The notes under the pieces are model-generated. The model worked only from the letters and a program-made list of their open reading frames with translations. It did not search any database and was not told the DNA's origin. From Pyrococcus furiosus DSM 3638 (lineage in GTDB: Archaea; Methanobacteriota_B; Thermococci; Thermococcales; Thermococcaceae): a stretch of DNA of 64,000 nucleotides. Both the position numbers and the translations under genes were made by a program. Location: contig NC_003413.1 of NCBI RefSeq assembly GCF_000007305.1, positions 1,600,141-1,664,140 on the forward strand. Direction: 5' to 3'. Positions 1 through 8,232 of the stretch are shown piece after piece. Position 1 is the stretch's first letter, and the number at the start of each line of letters is the position of its first letter.

Positions 1-2
1 TT

Positions 3-755
3 GAGGCTACTGAAAGAGGAATTCTGCTTAAAGAAGGAAAAATTAACGAGAGCGAGGTCGGAATTGGTGAACTTATAAGGATGGCTGTAGCAGCGACAAA
101 GAAATATCAGGATGCAAATCCAAACTTTGGGATAATAGTGTTGAGTATTCCCTTAATAGTTTCACTGTCTTCAGGAGCTTCTATAGAGGATGCCGGTAAA
201 ATGGCTACCAGATTGATTTCCAAATCAACGCCCTTAGATACAGTAGAGCTCTACAAAGCGATAAGAATTGCCAATCCAAAAGGTATTCCAAGAGGGGTTA
301 AATATGACGTATACAGCGACACTTCGTTTGAGGATCTCGTTAGAGATGGAATTAATCTCTATAAGTTGGCAGAAATTAGCTGCGAAAGGGAATTAGTGTT
401 TTGTGAATGGTTAAATAACTATGACCTAACATATGAAACGCTAAAGCTTCTTGAAAATAATTTAGAGAAAGAAGATCTTGAAGGTAAGGTAAGAAAAACA
501 TTTGTTGTTCTCTTATCCAAATATGAAGACACTCTCATAATAAGGAAGGCTGGAATTCAAGAAGCTAAGAAAGTTAAAGAAATGGCCACCCAGTTGCTTA
601 AAAATAAGATAACTGAAGAGGAATTTGAGAGGTTTATGTATGAAAAAAGAGACTTAAGAAACCCAGGAAGTTTAGCCGACATTATGGCAACGGCACTGTC
701 TCTGCTCATGCTAAAGGGATATCGCCTAGAATCAAAATTTTTGCGGAAAATATAA
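3..755 (+). CDS. CitG/MdcB-like triphosphoribosyl-dephospho-CoA synthase family protein (5' truncated by window)
   Basis: The reading frame is open from base 3, so the gene starts before the window and about 250 C-terminal residues are visible. The segment N-P-N-F-G-I-I-V-L (around bases 117-143) followed by a small-residue helix resembles the conserved loop of the CitG family, which makes the triphosphoribosyl-dephospho-CoA prosthetic group of citrate or malonate lyases. Many archaea carry CitG-like proteins without those lyases, so the true substrate is uncertain. The protein looks soluble and all-helical, with no membrane segment. A methionine at base 81 is internal rather than the start, because family-like sequence continues upstream of it. 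Confidence 0.72.
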   Translation, partial: EATERGILLKEGKINESEVGIGELIRMAVAATKKYQDANPNFGIIVLSIPLIVSLSSGASIEDAGKMATRLISKSTPLDTVELYKAIRIANPKGIPRGVKYDVYSDTSFEDLVRDGINLYKLAEISCERELVFCEWLNNYDLTYETLKLLENNLEKEDLEGKVRKTFVVLLSKYEDTLIIRKAGIQEAKKVKEMATQLLKNKITEEEFERFMYEKRDLRNPGSLADIMATALSLLMLKGYRLESKFLRKI

Positions 756-831
756 CCATTATTTTACACCAAACATGAAAAGAACCTCCTACCCGGGACT
801 CACCCTCTATCCTATAACTGACCCACTATAA

Positions 832-854
832 GGCACATCAGAGATGTAAGTGCC
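832..854. other. GC-rich hairpin in the gap before the histone gene
   Basis: The 756-923 gap holds no ORF of note. Inside it, bases 781-840 are about 50 percent G+C, well above the surrounding AT-rich spacer, and 832-854 can fold as GGCAC ... GTGCC with an inner ACATC/GATGT alternative. It could be the end of an unannotated small RNA or a transcript-end structure for the upstream gene. No C/D or H/ACA boxes could be assigned. Confidence 0.3.
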
Positions 855-923
855 AAAATATCAAATAATTATTAATTAGATCTCCTTCTAATAGCCCATA
901 GGAGGATTAGGCGGCAAAAATTT

Positions 924-940
924 GCGAAAAGTTTATATAC
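924..940 (+). promoter_or_regulatory. BRE/TATA promoter of the histone gene
   Basis: GCGAAAAGTTTATATAC is a strong archaeal BRE plus TATA element. Its centre lies about 50 bases before the histone ATG, giving a leader of about 25-30 bases that contains the GGAGGTG ribosome binding site. Confidence 0.75.
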
Positions 941-988
941 TTTTACAGCCCTATTTTAAACGAAAGAACCTTGTAGGAGGTGTGGATG

Positions 989-1192
989 ATGGGAGAATTA
1001 CCAATTGCCCCAGTTGACAGACTTATAAGAAAGGCTGGTGCTCAGAGAGTTAGCGAGCAAGCAGCTAAGGTACTTGCAGAGCACCTTGAGGAAAAAGCTA
1101 TTGAGATCGCAAAAAAGGCAGTAGATCTTGCAAAGCACGCAGGTAGAAAGACCGTTAAGGTCGAAGACATTAAGCTCGCAATTAAGAGCTGA
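989..1192 (+). CDS. Archaeal histone (HpyA-type)
   Basis: A 67-residue histone-fold protein that wraps DNA as dimers, tetramers and longer polymers. The start [17 protein letters not shown] is the standard Pyrococcus histone N-terminus, and [16 protein letters not shown] is the standard C-terminal helix. There are no tails. The ATG at 989 was chosen because it restores the conserved 67-residue length and lies 6 bases after GGAGGTG (976-982). A GTG at 980 overlaps that binding site and an ATG at 986 would add one residue. The gene stands alone behind its own strong promoter, with a T-rich terminator after it. Confidence 0.95.
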   Translation: MGELPIAPVDRLIRKAGAQRVSEQAAKVLAEHLEEKAIEIAKKAVDLAKHAGRKTVKVEDIKLAIKS

Positions 1193-1226
1193 TTTCTCCG
1201 TTTTTACTTTTCCTTTTGTCCCCCTT
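1193..1226 (+). terminator. T-rich terminator after the histone gene
   Basis: Immediately after the histone stop are several T runs (TTTTTACTTTTCCTTTTG), typical of archaeal intrinsic terminators, with no stable hairpin needed. Confidence 0.5.
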
Positions 1227-1271
1227 GTAAGACCTTTAGTGTTTTTAAAGGGTTTCTTTTAATGTTTTCCC

Positions 1272-2549
1272 ATGGATTATGAAGTTGCAGTAAGAATTAC
1301 TAGAAGAAATCATAACGCCTTTGTTCACCTTCTTGCAGCGTTAGAGAGCCAAGGCTATGATTTGTCCAACGTGTTAGTTTCTAACAATTTAGATGAAATA
1401 ATTGAGAAGAGGCCAAAAGTGATTCTATACTCCTTCTATAGCCAAGAAGTTGATACTGTTAAAAAGGAAGTTGAAAAAATTAGGAAGAATATCAACGCAA
1501 TTTTGGTAGCAGGAGGATATCATGCAATAGCGATGCCCAAGCATACCCTCAAAGTCCTGGGATTTGACATTGCCGTTATAGGGGAAGGAGAAGAAGCTCT
1601 TTATGACCTCCTTACAAAGCTTAGAAAAACAAACTACACTATAACAAAAGATCTCACTGAAGTGAGGGGACTTGCTTTTTATCTTGGAGATGAATTTGTA
1701 TTCACGGGATTTGCAAAGGTTGAGGACTTTTGGAAATTCCCCCCATACCCAGAGGGATTAAAGTTAATTTCGCCAATGGAGATAAGTAGAGGATGCCCCT
1801 TTGGATGCTACTATTGTCAAACTCCTTACGCAAAAGGTTTCAGAATGAGACATAGGCCAATTGACCAGATAGTAAAGTACTCAAAGAGAATGAAAGACAT
1901 GAGATATATAACCCCAAATGCATTCGCATATGGGAGTCCTGGGGGAATATTAAAAATTGAAAAAGTCGAAGCGCTTCTTCGGGCGTTACAACCTCTTAGA
2001 AGAGAAGGAAGAAGACTGTTTTATGGAACATTTCCAAGTGAGGTGAGACCAGAATTCGTTACTAGGGAGACTGTAGAGCTTTTAGTTAAGTATACAGACA
2101 CAAAAAGGCTAGCAATAGGAGCTCAAAGCGGAGATGATAAAATGCTGAAAGCAATGCACAGAGTACATAGAGTGGAACACGTGATTAATGCTGTTGAACT
2201 CTCCCTTGAGTATGGGATAACCCCTGTAGTAGACTTTATAGTAGGTTTACCAGGAGAAACCGAAGAGATGCAAAGAAAAAGTATTGAACTAATGAAATGG
2301 ATTATTAAAAAGGGTGGAAAAGTCAGGGCTCATTACTTCATGCCCCTACCTGGGACCCCCTGGGCAAAATGCAAGCCATCTCCCCTTAGCGAAGAAATGA
2401 AAAAATTCTTGGGGAGAATGGCAGCGGAAGGAAAAATTGAAGGAGCATGGGGAATACAGATAGAAACCTCCAGGAAACTCCAGAAACTTATAGAAGAGTT
2501 CTATGAAGAGCCGTTTAGCTATGTGGGAAAAGTGAAAGAAATTTGCTAA
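1272..2549 (+). CDS. B12-binding/radical SAM domain protein
   Basis: A 425-residue protein of the archaeal family that joins an N-terminal cobalamin-binding Rossmann-like domain (about residues 1-140, with VAGGYHAIAMP and VIGEGEEAL) to a radical SAM barrel. The iron-sulfur motif CPFGCYYCQ (CxxxCxxC) is at about residues 175-183, and the later segments GAQSGDD and DFIVGLPGET fit the barrel's SAM-binding strands. Such enzymes usually methylate or cleave unactivated carbons, but the substrate of this subfamily (MJ1487-like) is unknown to me. ATG 1272 is the first start in frame. A TATA-like GTTTTTAAAG lies about 30 bases upstream and no clear SD is present, so the mRNA is probably short-leadered or leaderless. 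Confidence 0.85.
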   Translation: MDYEVAVRITRRNHNAFVHLLAALESQGYDLSNVLVSNNLDEIIEKRPKVILYSFYSQEVDTVKKEVEKIRKNINAILVAGGYHAIAMPKHTLKVLGFDIAVIGEGEEALYDLLTKLRKTNYTITKDLTEVRGLAFYLGDEFVFTGFAKVEDFWKFPPYPEGLKLISPMEISRGCPFGCYYCQTPYAKGFRMRHRPIDQIVKYSKRMKDMRYITPNAFAYGSPGGILKIEKVEALLRALQPLRREGRRLFYGTFPSEVRPEFVTRETVELLVKYTDTKRLAIGAQSGDDKMLKAMHRVHRVEHVINAVELSLEYGITPVVDFIVGLPGETEEMQRKSIELMKWIIKKGGKVRAHYFMPLPGTPWAKCKPSPLSEEMKKFLGRMAAEGKIEGAWGIQIETSRKLQKLIEEFYEEPFSYVGKVKEIC

Positions 2550-2614
2550 ATAGTTAAAGGCCCAGGCCCAAAAATTTATAACTCTAAACTTCGCTCAAAA
2601 TATCCGATAGTTAT

Positions 2615-3010
2615 ATGTATCCCGAAAACTATGAAAAGTTTGAAAAAATAATTGAAAGGTTGCGAGAATTCAAGGGGGTTATAATAGTAGAGGGAAAGCG
2701 AGATGAAGATTCCCTACGCAAATTGGGGGTCCAAACGGAGATCCTCAGGCTCTCCCGATCATCCCTTGCAGATGTAGCGTTACTAGCCTCTGAACATGAA
2801 GAAGTAATGATCCTAACAGATTTCGACGAAACTGGAGAGAAACTCGCAAAAAGGCTCTACGACCTCTTAGTAGGTCTAACAAAAGTCGATATGGAAACTA
2901 GAAGGGAACTCCAATTTATTGCCTCAAAGGACGCTAAGGGGATTGAAGATCTCTATGATTTGTGGGAGAGCCTGAGGCTCCGTTTCTGGGCCCCTAAGGA
3001 GGGTGATTAA
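2615..3010 (+). CDS. Small TOPRIM domain protein (RNase M5-like)
   Basis: A 131-residue stand-alone TOPRIM protein. The glutamate motif VEGKRDEDSL (about residues 25-34) and the aspartate motif LTDFDETG (about 67-74) form the Mg-binding site found in RNase M5, primases and topoisomerases. Similar small archaeal proteins are annotated as 5S rRNA maturation endonuclease-like, but that role is unproven here. Its stop overlaps the first possible dnaG start (TAATG), so the two TOPRIM proteins are co-transcribed, which suggests a link to RNA processing or to DnaG. Confidence 0.8.
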   Translation: MYPENYEKFEKIIERLREFKGVIIVEGKRDEDSLRKLGVQTEILRLSRSSLADVALLASEHEEVMILTDFDETGEKLAKRLYDLLVGLTKVDMETRRELQFIASKDAKGIEDLYDLWESLRLRFWAPKEGD

Positions 3011-4353
3011 TGAAAAGAAAGAAGACTGTGATCCACCAGTTGATTTCCGAAAAACAAAGATTTGAAAAAGCTAAAGAAGGTGGGAATATGGCAGCAAAAG
3101 ATGATTTCGGAACGACAAAGTATATTATTCATGCTGAATTTGAGGCTAATGGGGTTGTCGAAAGACCAGATGTAGTGGGGGCAATTTTTGGTCAGACGGA
3201 AGGACTTCTTGGGGACGATTTAGATCTAAGAGAACTTCAAAAAACTGGAAGAATAGGAAGAATCAAAGTTGAGGTACACACAAAGGCAGGCAAAACTTAT
3301 GGAACAATTTTAGTACCCTCAAGCCTAGATAGAGTAGAAACTGCAATTATAGCAGCAGCCCTTGAAACCATAGATAGAGTAGGTCCTTGCGAAGCAAAAA
3401 TAAGAGTGATAAAAATAGAGGATGTTAGAGCCACAAAAAGGAAGTATATAATCGAAAGGGCAAAAGAAATACTCGAAACACTCATGGAGGAGGAGATCCC
3501 AGAAACACAAGAGCTAGTTGAGGAAGTTAGAAAGGCAGTAAGAGAAATGGAGCTTATCGAATATGGTCCTGAGAAGTTACCCGCAGGACCCCATGTCCCA
3601 TTTTCTGACTCAATAATAGTTGTTGAGGGCAGAGCAGATGTCCTTAATCTCTTAAGGCACGGGATAAAGAACGCAATTGCTGTAGAAGGAACATCAATTC
3701 CTGAAACAATAATAAAACTAAGTAAGGAGAGAATAGTAACAGCGTTTACCGATGGAGACAGAGGAGGAGAGCTAATTCTAAAAGAGCTCCTCCAAGTTGC
3801 TGATATAGACTACGTAGCCAGAGCTCCAGAAGGAAAAGAAGTTGAAGAGCTAACTAAAAAAGAAATTATAAAGGCGCTAAGAAGTAAGGTCCCAGCGGAC
3901 CAGTTATTAACGATTGTTCAACAAAGGAAAGAGCTTTTTGATAAGTTAGGAAGAGAAAGGAGAAGAGGCGGGGCTCGAAAACAAGAATATACGAAGAAAG
4001 GAAGTTTAAACCCCCAACCGCAAGTTCACCCAAATGAAAAAATTGTAAAGCCCCTAAAAGTACTAAAGCCAGACTACAAAGAATTTGAGGAATTCATCGA
4101 GAAGGTAAAGAACGACTCAATAGCTCTCCTAATAGATGAAAATAAGAACATAATAAAAGAAGTGCCAATAAGAGACATGTTAAGTGCAATAGAAAGCTCA
4201 GAAAGTATATATGCTGTTGTGTTTAACGGAGTCATAACCCAAAGGTTAATTGATATAGTGAGCGAGAAAGGAGCAAAATACTTGATTGGTGCAAGAAAAG
4301 CTAATGTAGTTAGAAGACCCATAACCCTTAAGATCATAACTTTCGCAGAATGA
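3010..4353 (+). CDS. dnaG: DnaG-type primase / exosome-associated DnaG
   Basis: Archaeal DnaG homologue. In archaea this protein is mainly known as a stable partner of the RNA exosome through Csl4, with weak primase activity. The archaeal N-terminal domain begins KDDFGTTKYIIHAEFEANG, and the TOPRIM core (VVEGRADVLNLLRHG, then AFTDGDRGGELI) lies at about residues 205-260. Two starts are possible. ATG 3010 gives 447 residues and overlaps the upstream stop; ATG 3088 gives 421 residues, is preceded by AAGGTGGG and matches the usual archaeal N-terminus. I recall related Pyrococcus proteins carrying the longer N-terminus, so I kept the long form. The lysine-rich linker near residues 310-350 probably separates the core from a C-terminal domain. 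Confidence 0.9.
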   Translation: MKRKKTVIHQLISEKQRFEKAKEGGNMAAKDDFGTTKYIIHAEFEANGVVERPDVVGAIFGQTEGLLGDDLDLRELQKTGRIGRIKVEVHTKAGKTYGTILVPSSLDRVETAIIAAALETIDRVGPCEAKIRVIKIEDVRATKRKYIIERAKEILETLMEEEIPETQELVEEVRKAVREMELIEYGPEKLPAGPHVPFSDSIIVVEGRADVLNLLRHGIKNAIAVEGTSIPETIIKLSKERIVTAFTDGDRGGELILKELLQVADIDYVARAPEGKEVEELTKKEIIKALRSKVPADQLLTIVQQRKELFDKLGRERRRGGARKQEYTKKGSLNPQPQVHPNEKIVKPLKVLKPDYKEFEEFIEKVKNDSIALLIDENKNIIKEVPIRDMLSAIESSESIYAVVFNGVITQRLIDIVSEKGAKYLIGARKANVVRRPITLKIITFAE

Positions 4354-4362
4354 GCTCTTTTT

Positions 4363-4412
4363 CTCTTGACTTCTATTTTTTGAAAAAGAAATAAAAAGTA
4401 AAAGTAGAAGAG
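4363..4412. terminator. Bidirectional terminator between dnaG and the transporter gene
   Basis: The convergent 63-base gap contains an imperfect inverted repeat, CTTCTATTTTT ... AAAAGTAGAAG, with T tracts on both strands. It can end transcription arriving from either side. Confidence 0.5.
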
Positions 4413-4416
4413 GGCT

Positions 4417-5178
4417 TTAGATTTCTTCTTCACTTTGTGGAGCTATCTTTTCCCACAACAGAGCTTCAATAAATAATATCACCACTAGAGCCAGCGAAAT
4501 GTAATATCTAATTTCAATTATGTGCTTGATTTGGAGGCCAAATCCTATGAGGAATATTAAGGCAGATATCCCTGCCACTACTTTTGCTATTGAGAGCTTT
4601 TTCTCTGTTGTAATGATTGGTAGCAGTTCAAAAATTGCTACAATGAACACCATCGCTGATACACACTTAAGAAACATGTCAGATATTTCTGGAGCAGAAT
4701 TAGTCAAACCTACTAGAAGAACTATCATAAACAACCAGAGAGCAGCTTTTGTTCTAGGTTTACGTGTTAAATGTTGAATTATCTGAAGGGCAACCTCTGA
4801 AGTTGGCAAGATACTAGTCAACCCTGCCAGGAATACAGCGATACCTATCAATGCCAAAATTAGGGTGCTTGAGATTATAGTGGGTAAATAACCTAAGATT
4901 GCAAGTGCTTCCTCTTCTTCTCCCTGAGCATATTCCTTTAGTATCATTTCTCCACTCTCAGACGCTCCCAAGAAGTTTATGATGGCAAATGTTCCAATGA
5001 TCCCAAGAATTAGCTGAATGAGAATTCCAATACTTATAATTTTTTCAGGTGAAAATCTCTTACCAATAAAGCTTCCAAGCATAATATAGAACCCAAACCC
5101 TAACCCAACTGCATATATTGCCCTATCTGCAGCTACCCTTATCATGTCAAACGTTATTGGCTTGAAGCTTGTAATCAT
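4417..5178 (-). CDS. NSS-family sodium-dependent transporter, C-terminal half (TM6-TM12)
   Basis: A 253-residue membrane protein with about seven hydrophobic helices. The opening FDMIRVAADRAIYAVGLGFGFYIM matches the loop before TM6 and TM6 of LeuT-type neurotransmitter:sodium symporters, including the GLGFG signature, and IIGTFAIINFLG looks like TM7. On its own it is only half a transporter. Its ATG directly follows the TAG that ends the gene at 5179-5700 and is in the same frame, so the two ORFs are one family-length polypeptide (about 427 codons) interrupted by one stop codon. It could be a pseudogene, two subunits made separately, or a stop-codon read-through case. Confidence 0.75.
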   Translation of the reverse strand: MITSFKPITFDMIRVAADRAIYAVGLGFGFYIMLGSFIGKRFSPEKIISIGILIQLILGIIGTFAIINFLGASESGEMILKEYAQGEEEEALAILGYLPTIISSTLILALIGIAVFLAGLTSILPTSEVALQIIQHLTRKPRTKAALWLFMIVLLVGLTNSAPEISDMFLKCVSAMVFIVAIFELLPIITTEKKLSIAKVVAGISALIFLIGFGLQIKHIIEIRYYISLALVVILFIEALLWEKIAPQSEEEI

Positions 5179-5700
5179 CTACTTGCCTAAGCTAGTAATC
5201 TCTGCAATTCTAGAAATTTGATAAGAGGAAACTGCAAGTAAGAGAGTCAAGAATATAAATGCCATCGAGCCTATGGCCATGATCGTGAAGGTCTTTTCCC
5301 TTGCTCTAGCTAAGATAACAACTATTATTGCCAGAACTACAATCTTTGATATCAATCTTCCAAGTGTTTCAGTTCCCAGATAAGGAGCAAGTACCGATAG
5401 CCCCACGTTTGCTGTGTAATATGACAGGAACAACACAATTACTGAGAAAATTAGCAAAATTATTCCTGGTTTCCTAACGACTTTCTCGTAGAATTCTGCA
5501 AAAAAATAATCTGACTCTCCAATCTTCTTAGTTTCCATAATGGCAAGATATGTGAACATGGCCAAGAATACTAAGTGCAATATAAGACCAGACATGCCAT
5601 ATTTTAGCCACATCTGTGGGAAAAGGCCTAGTGTTCCAATTCCTGTCGCATATCCAGCAACGAGGGTTATTAGGTATATCTCCCACTTCTTAATCTTCAT
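5179..5700 (-). CDS. NSS-family sodium-dependent transporter, N-terminal half (TM1-TM5)
   Basis: A 173-residue membrane protein with about five helices. GYATGIGTLGLFPQMWLKYG resembles the unwound TM1 sodium/substrate site of NSS transporters (A-x-G-x-G-N-x-x-R-F-P in LeuT), but the usual asparagine, arginine and phenylalanine are not all kept. The ORF ends ITSLGK-TAG, and the same frame continues as the C-terminal half at 5178. Neither half has a separate promoter. A TATA element lies about 40 bases upstream of this start. Substrate unknown; amino acids are usual for the family. Confidence 0.75.
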   Translation of the reverse strand: MKIKKWEIYLITLVAGYATGIGTLGLFPQMWLKYGMSGLILHLVFLAMFTYLAIMETKKIGESDYFFAEFYEKVVRKPGIILLIFSVIVLFLSYYTANVGLSVLAPYLGTETLGRLISKIVVLAIIVVILARAREKTFTIMAIGSMAFIFLTLLLAVSSYQISRIAEITSLGK

Positions 5701-5735
5701 TCTTTCCCCCCATTATCATTTTACTAAACCACAAC

Positions 5736-5746
5736 ATATAAAACTT
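5736..5746 (-). promoter_or_regulatory. TATA box of the split transporter gene
   Basis: On the minus strand GTTTTATATGT lies about 40 bases before the ATG at 5700 and is the only good TATA element between the divergent genes. Confidence 0.5.
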
Positions 5747-5783
5747 CTCTTTAACTAACTAAAAAAGTGGAGAGGGAGGTAAA

Positions 5784-6869
5784 ATGCAGGCAGTAGTTCT
5801 AGCAGGAGGTAAAGGAACCCGCCTATTGCCACTGACAGTATATCGACCAAAACCAATGATACCATTTTTCAACAGGCCAATAATGGAATACATTGTAGAA
5901 AGCTTGGTTAAATTTGGAGTAGATGAAATCATTGTCCTAGTAGGGTATCTGAAAGAGAGAATTTTTGAATACTTTGGAAATGGAGAAGAATTTGGAGTAG
6001 AAATAAAGTACTCAAATGGGGAAAATCTAAAACTTGGAACTGCGGGAGCTCTAAAAAAAGCTGAAAAACTTATCCAAGACACCTTCTTAGTAGTTTCGGG
6101 AGATATTCTAACAAATTTGGACTTTAGGAGTTTAGTTGAATACCACAAAAAGAAGGGAGGCCCCGCGACAATAGCCCTAACAAAAGTGGAAGATCCCAGT
6201 GCGTATGGAGTAGCGGTATTAGATAAGGAAGGGAGAATATCATACTTCAAAGAGAAACCAAAAAGGGAAGAGGCTCCAAGCAATTTGGTAAATGCAGGAA
6301 TATATGTATTTGAACCAGAAATTTTTGATTTAATCCCGAAGGGTAAAAACTTCGATTTTTCCTTGGATCTCTTTCCAAAAATGCTAAATGAAAACATTCC
6401 TATCTACGGATATCCTTTTGATGAGTACTGGAATGATATAGGAAGACCCTCCACATATCTCCAAGCTACTGAAGATGTATTTTTGGGTAAACTAAGGCTA
6501 CCTCAAATAAATGTTGGATCACTAAAAGGAAACATTGAAAAAGGGGGAAGTCTATTCACGGGAAGTAGGTGCATACTAAGAAGACCAAGAATCATCGGCT
6601 TTGCAGTCTTGGGGAACAATGTTGAAATCAGCAAAGATGTAACAATAGAAAGGTCAGTTATATTCTCCAACGTTACCATAGAAGAAGGAGCAGAAATTAG
6701 AGAGGCAATAATTGGAGAAAACGTCTACATAGGTAAGGGAGTTGTTATTGAGCCAGGAAGTGTTATTGGAGATAACTCAATAATTGAAGACTTTAGTAAA
6801 GTTGGTGCAAATGTTAAGATTTGGGCAGATTCGAGAATTGGTAAAGAAAGTATAATACTACCCGACTGA
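5784..6869 (+). CDS. Nucleotidyltransferase with C-terminal left-handed beta-helix (mannose-1-phosphate guanylyltransferase/UDP-glucose pyrophosphorylase type)
   Basis: A 361-residue sugar-1-phosphate nucleotidyltransferase. The signature LAGGKGTRLLPLT (residues 6-18) is the nucleotide-binding loop, RPKPMIPFFNRPIMEY supplies the lysine contact, and VVSGDIL is the metal site. From about residue 245, hexapeptide-like repeats (NVTIEEGAEIREAIIGENVYIGKG) form a left-handed beta-helix. GGGAGGT sits just before the ATG. The next gene is a shortened phosphomannomutase homologue, 10 bases downstream. Bacteria often fuse these two modules, so the pair probably acts together in making an activated sugar for glycans. 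Mannose versus glucose specificity cannot be told from sequence by eye. Confidence 0.85.
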   Translation: MQAVVLAGGKGTRLLPLTVYRPKPMIPFFNRPIMEYIVESLVKFGVDEIIVLVGYLKERIFEYFGNGEEFGVEIKYSNGENLKLGTAGALKKAEKLIQDTFLVVSGDILTNLDFRSLVEYHKKKGGPATIALTKVEDPSAYGVAVLDKEGRISYFKEKPKREEAPSNLVNAGIYVFEPEIFDLIPKGKNFDFSLDLFPKMLNENIPIYGYPFDEYWNDIGRPSTYLQATEDVFLGKLRLPQINVGSLKGNIEKGGSLFTGSRCILRRPRIIGFAVLGNNVEISKDVTIERSVIFSNVTIEEGAEIREAIIGENVYIGKGVVIEPGSVIGDNSIIEDFSKVGANVKIWADSRIGKESIILPD

Positions 6870-6879
6870 GGTGATGGAA

Positions 6880-7584
6880 ATGGAGTTATATTACTCAGAA
6901 AAGTTCAATCCAGAAGAACTTGCCCTCCTGGGAAGAGCTATAGGAACTGCTACCCAGGGGACAATTGTAGTGGGGAGAGATGGAAGGGCCATATCAAGAT
7001 ATGGAAAGAGGGCTTTAGTTGTAGGAATAGTGAGTACGGGGTCAACAGTAATGGACGTTAGGCTAATTCCAATGATAGCTCTAAGGGACTTTGCAAAGAA
7101 AAAGGGATACCCATTTGTATACGTCTACTACTACGGCGGAGTTAGGGTTGAAATAAGTGGGCTTGAAGTCGAAGAAGTAAAGGCAATTGCCGAAAGTAGG
7201 GCCTTTGTAGAGGCACCTCCAAATGACATTGGGGCCACTGTGTACTATCCAAATGCTTTGGATGACCTCCTATATGAATTGTTTAGGCACTATAATTTCA
7301 CCATAGGTGGAAAAGCTCTTGTAGATTGCATGAACACTCCAGCAGCCCTTCTCTTCCCACGACTTAACGAAAGGTTTGGATTTGAAGTCGAGCTTATCAA
7401 CGATATGATGACCAGTTATCTTCCACCAAAACCAAAGGAAGTATTTCTTCAGAAGTTATCCAAAGGCGAGTACGACTTTGGTCTAAGATTTAGACCTGAT
7501 GGAATAGCTGAAGTCTATAAAGACAATGAAGTGAAGGAGTTCGATAGCTTATGGAAGCTACTTGATCACTTGGCTAAATTTTAA
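6880..7584 (+). CDS. Truncated, catalytically degenerate phosphomannomutase-like protein
   Basis: A 234-residue protein matching only the first two domains of alpha-D-phosphohexomutases (normally about 455 residues). TIVVGRDGRAIS and DVRLIPMIALRDFA align with domain I. The phosphoserine loop TASHNP is replaced by a VYYYGG stretch, and the metal loop DGDxDR is replaced by LRFRPDG, so mutase chemistry should be lost. The ATG at 6880 was chosen because GAGGTGA (6868-6874) lies 5 bases before it; GTG 6871 and ATG 6874 overlap that site. It follows the nucleotidyltransferase, so a regulatory or structural partner role is likely. This is inference. Confidence 0.75.
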   Translation: MELYYSEKFNPEELALLGRAIGTATQGTIVVGRDGRAISRYGKRALVVGIVSTGSTVMDVRLIPMIALRDFAKKKGYPFVYVYYYGGVRVEISGLEVEEVKAIAESRAFVEAPPNDIGATVYYPNALDDLLYELFRHYNFTIGGKALVDCMNTPAALLFPRLNERFGFEVELINDMMTSYLPPKPKEVFLQKLSKGEYDFGLRFRPDGIAEVYKDNEVKEFDSLWKLLDHLAKF

Positions 7585-7599
7585 TGCTTGGTGAAAATA

Positions 7600-8232
7600 A
7601 TGAAGAGAGGGCTCTTCATAGTCCTCGAAGGGATAGATGGCTCTGGCAAAACAACACAGGCAAGACTACTAGCAAGATGGTTTGAGGACAATGGATTCAA
7701 AGTCGTACTCACAAAAGAACCTACCGACACAGAGTTTGGAAAGATCATTAGAAAGCTAGTGTTAGAAGGAAGCATAATAGATGGGGGTAGAATAAGCCTA
7801 GAGGCTGAAGCTTTGCTCTTTGCAGCAGACAGGGCCGAACATGTGAAAAAGATAATAGAACCAGCCCTTAGAGAGGGGAAAGTAGTAATTTCAGATAGAT
7901 ACTTTTATTCCTCTCTAGCATACCAATGGGCGAGGGGATTAAACCTGGAGTGGTTAATAGAGATAAACAAATTTGCCCCGCATCCAGATATAGCAATTCT
8001 CCTTGACATACCTCCAAGGGAAGGCATAAAAAGGATCAAAAAAAGAAGTTCACAGACGGAATTCGACAAGTTATTTAAGTTGCAAGAGAAAGTAAGAGAG
8101 AATTATATAAAACTTGCCAAGATGTTTGATGAAATTAAGATAATTGACGCAACTAAAAGTGTAGAAGAGGTCCATAGGGAAATAATAAGTTCGATAAAAG
8201 AAATCTGGGGGAAAAACTATGGTTCTAGATAA
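7600..8232 (+). CDS. tmk: Thymidylate kinase
   Basis: A 210-residue dTMP kinase that makes dTDP for DNA synthesis. The P-loop GIDGSGKTT lies at about residues 11-19, and the DR-Y motif [12 protein letters not shown] holds the dTMP-binding arginine. [13 protein letters not shown] is the lid region. The start ATG at 7600 follows GGTGA with 5-base spacing; the TTG and GTG just upstream were rejected. It overlaps srp54 by 14 bases, indicating translational coupling. Confidence 0.93.
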
